Assembly (NCBI GenBank): GCA_047618295.1
Contig: JBLHKL010000106.1
Span: 1-6,944, forward strand
Length of the DNA stretch: 6,944 bases
DNA from: UBA7359 sp047618295
Lineage (GTDB): Bacteria; Pseudomonadota; Gammaproteobacteria; Eutrophobiales; Eutrophobiaceae
Direction: 5' to 3'
Shown here: in pieces, positions 1-4,910 of the stretch
Layout: each line of letters begins with the position of its first letter
How positions within the stretch are numbered: position 1 is the stretch's first letter
Made by a program: the position numbers and the translations under genes
Notes under the pieces: model-generated
Databases searched by the model: none
The model's input: only the letters and a program-made list of their open reading frames with translations
What the model was told of the DNA's origin: nothing

Positions 1-1
1 G

Positions 2-910
2 AAAGACGTGCGTGCGGCAGAGTTGGTCATTGCCAACGAAGAGAAAGCCGCGCGGGTGGCAGAGTTGGTCATTGCCAACGAAGAGAAAGCCGCGCGGGTG
101 GCAGAGTTGGTCATTGCCAACGAAGATAAAGACGCGCGGGTGGCAGAGTTGGTCATTGCCAACGAAGAGAAAGACGCGCGGGCGGCTGAGTTGGTCATTG
201 CCAACGAAGATAAAGACGCGCGGGCGGCTGAGTTGGTCATTGCCAACGAAAAGCTCATCTATGAAAGCGATGAGAAAGAAGTACGTGCGGCTGAGCTTCA
301 AGAAAAAGAGGTGCTTCTTAAAGAAAACCATCACCGCGTAAAAAATAATCTGCAGGTGATTTCCAGTATGTTGTCATTACAGGCAGGAACTACACCTCAT
401 ACAGCCGTCAAAAAGGCGCTAGGAGAAAGTCAACGGCGCATAAGGGTTATGGCTCGTGTACATGAAAGCCTTCATCAGTCCAATAATCTTAGTGCTATTA
501 ACATCAGAGACTACATTAACGCCATTGTAGCAGACACGACTGAAATCAGCATGATTGACCAGCAAAAGATTTTAACTCACGTCGTAGTGGACAAGATGAA
601 TATCGACATAGATACCGCAACCGTTTGTGGGCAAATTTTTAGCGAACTGTACTCTAACTGTATAAAGCACGCCTTCCCCGACGAGCGTTCTGGAAGCATT
701 GAAGTGGCTATGCATCGGGCTGATAAAGGAAGGATAGAATTGACGGTTGTCGATGATGGTATTGGCCTTCCGAAGGGTTTTAACACCCATCAGAGCGCGA
801 CTTTAGGTCTGAAATTGGTAAATGCACTGGTCACACAACTGCAAGGTAAAATTCACATAGAAGGTTCGCATGGTACCGCGATTCGGGTCACTTTTGAGGG
901 GAAGCAATAA
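2..910 (+). CDS. Sensor histidine kinase, HisKA_2 type, 5' end outside the window
   Basis: Cytoplasmic transmitter part of a two-component histidine kinase, which autophosphorylates on His and passes the phosphate to a receiver. A GTG at 8 could be read as a start, but the frame is open to the window edge and codons at 2-7 continue the repeat pattern, so the true start lies upstream. Numbering from the codon at 8: residues 1-80 are 14-residue helical repeats (AELVIANEEKAARV type); 81-105 are a charged linker; the HisKA_2 dimerisation/phosphoacceptor motif HHRVKNNLQVISS is at about 108-120 with H109 the likely phosphosite; the HATPase_c domain has an N box (SELYSNCIKHAF, N217), a G1 box (VVDDGIGLP, 247-255) and a G2 box (TLGLKLV, 265-271). 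The ligand-sensing domain is not visible and presumably lies upstream. The stop overlaps the next gene's ATG by one base, so the partner is the receiver downstream. Domain call is firm; the signal is unknown. Confidence 0.9.
   Translation, partial: KDVRAAELVIANEEKAARVAELVIANEEKAARVAELVIANEDKDARVAELVIANEEKDARAAELVIANEDKDARAAELVIANEKLIYESDEKEVRAAELQEKEVLLKENHHRVKNNLQVISSMLSLQAGTTPHTAVKKALGESQRRIRVMARVHESLHQSNNLSAINIRDYINAIVADTTEISMIDQQKILTHVVVDKMNIDIDTATVCGQIFSELYSNCIKHAFPDERSGSIEVAMHRADKGRIELTVVDDGIGLPKGFNTHQSATLGLKLVNALVTQLQGKIHIEGSHGTAIRVTFEGKQ
17..250 (+). repeat. 42-bp tandem repeat, about 5.6 copies, inside the kinase gene
   Basis: Units begin at 17, 59, 101, 143, 185 and 227. The first two are identical over all 42 bases and the others differ at a few positions; the last matches for 24 bases, to about 250. 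Bases 1-16 resemble the tail of a further unit, so the array probably extends upstream. Each unit encodes 14 residues, exactly two heptads, rich in Ala, Glu and Lys and probably alpha-helical or coiled-coil. Copy number can change without shifting either the reading frame or the heptad phase. It is coding sequence, with no spacers as in CRISPR. Confidence 0.95.
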
Positions 911-1281
911 TGAAAAAGAAACGTGTATTAATCGTAGAAGACCAAAGCATCACGGCAATGGATGAATTGCAGATCATGCATGACCTTGGTTATGAGGTAA
1001 CAGGCATAGCAATGAGCGGTGAGGACGCAATCATACAGGCTCACAGGGACCTGCCAGATGTCGTTTTGATGGATATTAAGTTGAGTGGTGAAATGGATGG
1101 CCGAGAAGCCGCCTTGAAAATCCAAGAAAGGGACAAAATACCTGTGGTTTATGTGACTGCCTTTGGAGACAAAACGGTATCCGTATCTGGAAGTTTCTCC
1201 ATGCCAGACGGCATTGGTTATATCGTCAAACCATTTACCAAAGAAGAGTTGAAAAGCGAAGTCGAGAGGGTACTTGGTTGA
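910..1281 (+). CDS. Single-domain response regulator (CheY-like receiver)
   Basis: A 123-residue protein that is only a receiver domain, with no DNA-binding or enzymatic output. Receiver landmarks are all present: acidic pair E10/D11 (LIVEDQ), phosphoacceptor D55 (VVLMDIKLSGEMDG), switch T83 (VYVTAFGD) and K107 (YIVKPFTKEEL). It therefore should accept phosphate from the kinase encoded immediately upstream. The ATG overlaps the kinase TAA (TAATG), and a GAGGGG Shine-Dalgarno-like run at 896-901 sits inside the kinase end, so translation is probably coupled. Receivers with the ITAMDELQ...GYEVTGIAMSGEDAI pattern commonly accompany HisKA_2 kinases. With no output domain it must act through protein contact, or as a phosphate shuttle or sink; the target is not visible here. 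No convincing terminator hairpin follows. Confidence 0.93.
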   Translation: MKKKRVLIVEDQSITAMDELQIMHDLGYEVTGIAMSGEDAIIQAHRDLPDVVLMDIKLSGEMDGREAALKIQERDKIPVVYVTAFGDKTVSVSGSFSMPDGIGYIVKPFTKEELKSEVERVLG

Positions 1282-1353
1282 TCTCGACTAAAGTGTCTGA
1301 GGAATTGGATTAAAGAAACTGGCCCCGACTTGGTCAAATACTACAGTACGAGC

Positions 1354-1623
1354 TTAATTCGTCGCTGCTATATCAATGATCGTGAACCATAAAAATTGCA
1401 CAAGTTGCTTGATTGCTTCCTCTGTAATCCGTTCGTTGTCACCGTGTGCACCGCGACCACTATTAATTTCCTCAATCGTGCGAACCGGACCGATACCGTA
1501 GGACGGCACACCCATCGATCGGACCTGCGCCATGTCAGTTCCACCTGTCGACATCTTCGGTAGTACCGTTGCCTCTGGGTACATTCGCTTTGCAATCGTG
1601 AGTAAGGTCTCCTTATATATCAG
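1354..1623 (-). pseudogene. C-terminal remnant of an M20-family metallopeptidase
   Basis: The frame ends at TAA (1354-1356) and is open back to a stop at 1624-1626. It encodes about 89 residues resembling the C-terminal end of M20/M25/M40 zinc peptidases: TLLTIAKRMYPEA, then MSTGGTDMAQVRSMGVPSYG, then SGRGAHGDNERI, whose His is expected to be a metal ligand, then a helical tail. A full M20 enzyme is roughly 400-500 residues, so most of the catalytic domain and the dimerisation domain are missing. Homology appears to run up to about 1611-1620, just before IS110-derived sequence begins. The missing 5' part does not reappear beyond the insertion sequence, so a plain insertion is not enough; a deletion or rearrangement must also have occurred. 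An ATG at 1584 exists but would yield only a 76-residue piece, which I do not expect to be functional. Confidence 0.8.
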
Positions 1624-1636
1624 TTATATCGTTAAC

Positions 1637-2757
1637 ATCTTATTGGACTGTCAGCTTGTAGCCAGTGCCGAGTCATAATCTTTTTCTTCTGTCATAAGTG
1701 CCCAGGCCATACGAGCAGTCTTGTTTGCCAGGGCTACAGCAGCGACATTGATATGCCGACGTGCTGCAAGCGCATTGACCCAACGGCTTAAATTATCTTC
1801 CTTATGTTTAGCATGGAGAATGACCGAGCGGGCTCCATGGATGAGTAGACTGCGTAAGTACGCATCCCCCCGTTTACTGATCCCCAACAATCGCTCCTTC
1901 CCGCCTGAACTGGCCTGTCTGGGGGTTAAGCCCAAGGAAGCTGCCATCTGTCGACCGCGTTTGAATTGCGTGCCATTACCTATCGTGGCCACGAGTGCCG
2001 TTGCAACCAGTGGTCCCACCCCACGAAGTTGCTGTAACCGTTGGGCGACCGGATCATCTTTAGCCAGCTGGATAATTTCTTTATCCAACTCAGCAATGCG
2101 CTTGTCTAAGGTACGTAAATCTTCCCATACGCCCTGTAACAAACGACGGAACAAGTCCGTTAAGCCATTCTCAGCATCCTCTAACCAATCAGGAACGGCT
2201 GCACATAAACGCGTGTGTTGTTGGGGAGCGACCAGGCCATACTCAGCCACCAAGCCGCGTATTTGATTGGCCTTCGCTTTACGATGACTCATCAACTCAC
2301 TTCGGATACGGTGTGCCGCTTGTATGTCTTGTTGATAAACGGTTTTGATTTGCACATAGCGCATAGTGGGACGGCTCATGGCTTCACAGATGGCCTCGAC
2401 ATCGTTGGCATCATTCTTATTGCTCTTCACATAGGGTTTCACAAACTGTGGGGGGATCAGTTTCACGGTAACTCCCCTGGCTTGCAGTTCACGGGCCCAA
2501 TGATGGGCGCCTGAACAGGCTTCCATCCCCACTTCACAGCCCATCAAGCAGGGTCTTTAACCACTTATCACGTGTTAAACGGCGCTTCCAGAGGGCCTTG
2601 CCTTGCCGGTCAGTTGCGTGTAATTGAAAAATATTTTTTGCCAAATCAACACCTGCTCGACTAATCTTCATAGTGGACTTCTCTGTATTCGTTAACTTGT
2701 GATTGTGAAACAAGTATGGGCACATTCCGATGCCGTTAGATGAGGAGGAGTCCATCC
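1637..2757 (-). mobile_element. IS110-family insertion sequence, degraded, boundaries approximate
   Basis: This segment is defined by the transposase gene and short flanks. The right edge is set loosely where GGGATGGACTCCTCCTC (minus strand, ending about 2757) resembles IS1111-group ends as I remember them. The left edge lies between the transposase stop (1651) and the end of M20 homology (about 1620). Only some 30 bp follow the transposase stop and about 86 bp precede its start, so at least one longer non-coding end, where IS110 elements encode the guide (bridge) RNA, seems short or missing. TGGACT occurs near both ends in inverted orientation (1645-1650 and about 2749-2754), only weak support for terminal repeats. 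No target duplication is evident. Confidence 0.6.
1651..2671 (-). pseudogene. IS110-family transposase (DEDD recombinase), broken by a frameshift
   Basis: The start is chosen at 2671 (MKISRAGVDLAKNIF), where the family homology begins; the frame upstream of it is open but unlike the family. The first 45 residues carry the RuvC-like GVDLA Asp and end at TGA (2534-2536). The rest lies in the +1 frame from about 2547 to 1651. There, GMEACSGAHHWAREL supplies the Glu and NKNDANDVEAI the two Asp of the DEDD domain; the C-terminal Transposase_20 domain (LRGVGPLVATAL, SLGLTPRQASSGGKERLLG) carries the serine region expected to be catalytic. Joined, the protein is about 343 residues, normal for the family. 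The break lies between about 2536 and 2567. One simple explanation is loss of a TG: CTGTGTGAA becoming CTGTGAA would turn Leu-Cys-Glu into Leu-stop. The element is probably unable to move by itself, unless this is a sequencing error. Confidence 0.9.
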
Positions 2758-2771
2758 CATTGCTTTTGGCA

Positions 2772-2979
2772 GATACTGTTGAAAAATTCTTTTTTGTAGG
2801 ATGGTTGAATAAGCATTATCCGTTTAAGCGATTTAAACTTTGAAGAGGTGGAGAATAATTGAAATCACAATGAAGATTCTCTAGTGCGGCTATGCATGAT
2901 ATTTGTATCGTGCTTTCCATCTAATTGGCTCTTGACTGAAATTTAGCCTCTTCAGATTTCTGAGTTTTTCAACACTATC
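2772..2979. mobile_element. MITE-like element with 18-bp terminal inverted repeats
   Basis: GATACTGTTGAAAAATTC at 2772-2789 and GAGTTTTTCAACACTATC at 2962-2979 are inverted repeats matching at 16 of 18 positions. GGCA flanks both ends directly (2768-2771 and 2980-2983), as a 4-bp target duplication would. Allowing the arms to extend outward, 23 of 30 positions still match (2760-2789 against 2962-2991). The motif TGTTGAAAAA(C)TC resembles termini seen on several proteobacterial insertion sequences. The 172-bp interior has no recognisable transposase, so it could be a non-autonomous miniature element or an internally deleted IS. It sits between the IS110 remnant and the end of the NERD gene. 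No family name can be assigned from sequence alone. Confidence 0.5.
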
Positions 2980-2994
2980 GGCACTAAGCAGCTA

Positions 2995-3770
2995 TTAAAT
3001 ATTGTTTAAAACATACCTACATTTTGGAAATGTACTGTAACCCCAAAATTTCGATCCAATATTTTTTCCTTTTTTCGCTACCGCAAAACCAATGTAGAGC
3101 CACATTTTGGGCATGTGTTCTCAAATAATGGAGATTGCTTAGCTTGCTTTAAATATGAAACATGTTGAATGTCTGTTTTGAAACTAGGCTGTAATATTCC
3201 ACCTGTAATTTTATTGATAATGTTTGAAATTTCCTGATCTTTGAACTTAATTAATTTTCTAGATTTGATGTATTTGACGCATCCCCATGCATATGTGACG
3301 TTTTCAGGCATATCCGTTTTAAAAGTACTGTCACCAATGAATACAATAACTGAGAATATTGAATCGCTATCTACATCTAAATAATCTTCAAGAACCTTCA
3401 CATGCTTGTAATTTTGATGAAGAGGATTTTGAAATTTATTGGTATGTTTATATATTTTTTGCGTCCAAGTTTTCTGATTAGGGCTACCAAATATCGACCC
3501 TTTTAGATTCTTTGTTTCAATTACGAATATGCTAAATTTGGAAACAACTATATGATCAGTTTGCGTTGTTCCATCATGTGTTGGGAAAGTAACGTTGTTG
3601 ATGGGGTGATATTCACTTTTTGGAAGAAAAAGCTTCAGGAATGCATTAACTAGAAATTCACCGAATTTACCTTTGAAGTATGCTGATTTTAAGAATGCCG
3701 TTATGATTAATAACGGGATTAAGAACAAAAATACTACATAAAATGGGGAAATTAGAGGGCTTAAATCCAT
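2995..3770 (-). pseudogene. Membrane-anchored NERD-domain protein; C-terminal zinc ribbon lost by frameshift
   Basis: The intact frame runs from ATG at 3770 to TAG at 3078 (230 residues). Residues about 8-27 are a hydrophobic membrane segment. The NERD (nuclease-related) domain follows: GKFGEFL with E38, TQTDHIVVS with D72, and FVIETKNLKG with E85/K87, matching a PD-(D/E)xK-like core. The end, CPKCGSTLVLR, is the first half of a topoisomerase-type zinc ribbon and stops abruptly. In the adjacent frame from about 3081 to TAA at 2995-2997, 28 further codons read VAKKGKNIGSKF then WGYSTFPKCRYV, the expected second half. One lost base near 3081 (GGG to GG) explains this. One ribbon Cys is also Tyr (WGYS where family members usually have WGCS). 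The 230-residue product may still be made; the nuclease core residues look intact. Family function is poorly known, probably DNA/RNA processing at the membrane. No clear Shine-Dalgarno. The gene is AT-rich beside its neighbours, fitting acquired DNA. Confidence 0.85.
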
Positions 3771-3816
3771 TATTTAGAGCATATTCGATAAAATCAGTAG
3801 ATTATCATCTAAAGAT

Positions 3817-3822
3817 ATTATA
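3817..3822 (-). promoter_or_regulatory. Possible -10 box upstream of the NERD gene
   Basis: A perfect TATAAT on the minus strand, about 47 bases before the NERD ATG, in an AT-rich leader. I see no good -35 hexamer at 16-18 bases upstream, so this is a weak call based on one box in AT-rich DNA. Confidence 0.25.
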
Positions 3823-3859
3823 TTTCGCTTTAAATAGCCCTGATTGCACAAATACTTAA

Positions 3860-3956
3860 GTGGGACAGTTTCTGGATACACGCTCAATCCCACCAAATAC
3901 GTGGGATAGATTGGTTTAACAAAACGGCCTTCTATAACCTCGTGATTTTAGTGGGA
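3860..3956. promoter_or_regulatory. Cluster of four GTGGGA motifs beside the tRNA-derived att site
   Basis: GTGGGA occurs at 3860-3865, 3901-3906 and 3951-3956 on the plus strand and at 3888-3893 on the minus strand. Most copies are preceded by an A/T-rich trinucleotide (TTAA, TTA, TTG). Clusters of short repeats next to a tRNA attachment site are commonly arm-type sites for tyrosine integrases or excisionases. That role is inference; no integrase gene is in the window. Confidence 0.3.
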
Positions 3957-3984
3957 GATATGACCTGAAAATCCACAGAAAACC

Positions 3985-4030
3985 GCTTCCCAAGCTGATA
4001 GTGAGGGTTCGATTCCCTTCACCCGCTACA
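3985..4030 (+). other. 3' half of a tRNA-Gly(CCC) gene: probable attR of an integrated island
   Basis: The segment has the anticodon loop TTCCCAA (anticodon CCC, 3989-3991), the 3' anticodon stem GCTGA (3994-3998), a four-base variable loop, the T arm GAGGG-TTCGATT-CCCTT (4003-4019), the 3' acceptor strand CACCCGC (4020-4026) and discriminator T, then ACA in place of CCA. This closely follows bacterial tRNA-Gly(CCC) as I recall it. The expected 5' acceptor strand (GCGGGTG) and D arm are absent: bases 3950-3984 do not fold with it. Integration into tRNA 3' ends duplicates exactly this part, leaving the intact gene at the other end of the island. Here the island should lie to the left and the original chromosome to the right, which agrees with argS and priA on the right. 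A T-rich run (4038-4046) follows, perhaps the old tRNA terminator. Confidence 0.8.
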
Positions 4031-4292
4031 GTTTAACGTTTTTTTAATAGTCATTATTTAATATGATAAATAAGTGCTGCCAGTATCCCGTTAATCAATT
4101 CAGGCTTACATTATAGTTTTGTATATGGATTGGACTAACAGGATTTACAAGAAATTAAGACGATTTTGAAGACTGTGTTTTGTTGTATCAATCCGGGAAT
4201 GGCCCGTAGCTTTATCAATATTAACAACTTAATGATGTTCTAATATAATCATTTATCGTTAAGTGCCACATACACATTATATTAAACTACTG
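4031..4292. other. Intergenic region between the att site and the SPOR gene
   Basis: No gene is recognisable here. It is AT-rich and should be original chromosome downstream of the tRNA-Gly. The only structures I see are a short CGGG-AATGG-CCCG hairpin near 4195 without a T tract, and the inverted repeat described at 4228-4263. The hslV gene that often follows the SPOR gene in gammaproteobacteria is not present. Confidence 0.6.
4228..4263 (-). terminator. Weak candidate terminator after the SPOR gene
   Basis: CTTAATGAT (4228-4236) pairs with ATCGTTAAG (4255-4263) as nine pairs including one G-U, with an 18-base loop, 30 bases past the SPOR stop. The stem is AT-rich and the loop long, and no strong T run follows on the minus strand. 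It may be only a chance structure. Confidence 0.2.
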
Positions 4293-4910
4293 CTAGCCTT
4301 CACCTAGTCTTGGATCATCCGCTTGAAGTTTTAATAACATAAATTCAAGGTTGTTTTCCATCAGGCGTTTGCGTTCAGCGTTTAGTTTACTTTGTTCAGC
4401 ATAAGGTCCAACGCGGACTCGATAACGGGTATCTTGACCATTTATAACTACTCGTTGGATATCAGCACTAATTCCTATCAATGCAAGTTGTGCCTTGACT
4501 TGATCGGCGGCTTCAATTTGTTTAAACGAACCAACCTGAAGAATATAGACACTATTTACGTCCGTTTCTCCTGACTCTGATAATGCAGGGTCGTCTGCTA
4601 CCCATTCAGAAATATTGAGTTCTTTATTTGGCAGGATGTTATAAAAATCAAACTTTGGAATGGTAAGACCTTCTTCTTCAGGTGCGGGGGTCGTAACCTC
4701 AACAACGGTATCTTGCATTAGCACTTCTGGCTTTTCTGCTTTTGATTTAAAATTAAATGGAATATAGGTACTGTCAGTTTGATTCAGGTAGATAAAGATA
4801 GCGACAAATAACCCAAGTGAAAGCCCTGTAATAAATGTCAGTATTGCACCAAATGAGCCGCCTTTTGGTTTGTCCTTTTGTTTGGGGACTGATTTGTAGT
4901 CTTTTGACAT
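4293..4910 (-). CDS. SPOR-domain membrane protein, FtsN-like
   Basis: A 205-residue single-pass inner-membrane protein: a basic cytoplasmic tail (1-19), one membrane helix (about 20-42, rich in Leu, Ile, Phe and Gly), a periplasmic linker with Pro/Glu-rich stretch (60-85) and the FDFYNILPNKEL motif (87-98) typical of these proteins, then a C-terminal SPOR domain (about 119-197: VYILQVGSFKQIEAAD, with YRVRVGPY near 163-170). SPOR domains bind glycan strands lacking stem peptides at the division septum, so a role in division or peptidoglycan is likely; equivalence to E. coli FtsN is not shown, as the essential FtsN region is not evident. The ATG overlaps the argS stop by one base, with TGAGGAA (4916-4922) as ribosome-binding site, so it is co-translated with argS. 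The pairing argS then SPOR gene is a common gammaproteobacterial arrangement, usually followed by hslVU, which is absent here. Confidence 0.9.
   Translation of the reverse strand: MSKDYKSVPKQKDKPKGGSFGAILTFITGLSLGLFVAIFIYLNQTDSTYIPFNFKSKAEKPEVLMQDTVVEVTTPAPEEEGLTIPKFDFYNILPNKELNISEWVADDPALSESGETDVNSVYILQVGSFKQIEAADQVKAQLALIGISADIQRVVINGQDTRYRVRVGPYAEQSKLNAERKRLMENNLEFMLLKLQADDPRLGEG

Noticed and set aside
1..250. Regular direct repeats that could suggest a CRISPR array
   Set aside because: Units are directly adjacent without unique spacers, are multiples of three, and encode a continuous helical segment of a kinase.
12..341. Plus-strand open frame with WSLPTK repeats overlapping the kinase
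   Set aside because: It is the +1 shadow of the tandem repeat; the kinase frame continues into recognisable domains.
1721..2266. 181-codon open frame on the plus strand opposite the transposase
   Set aside because: It is antisense to well-conserved transposase sequence and its translation resembles no family I know.
1629..2696. TCGTTAAC at 1629-1636 and 2689-2696 as a target duplication flanking the IS
   Set aside because: The right copy lies inside the transposase leader, IS110 elements do not normally make such duplications, and GTTAAC is a short palindrome likely to recur by chance.
3075..3090. Programmed -1 frameshift joining the NERD domain and zinc ribbon
   Set aside because: The bases before the stop (TTG GTT TTG CGG) do not form a canonical X XXY YYZ slippery site and no clear downstream stem is seen; a deletion is simpler.
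3950..4030. A complete tRNA-Gly gene
   Set aside because: No 5' acceptor strand pairing with CACCCGC, no D arm, and the 5' side of the anticodon stem pairs poorly; only the 3' part is tRNA-like.
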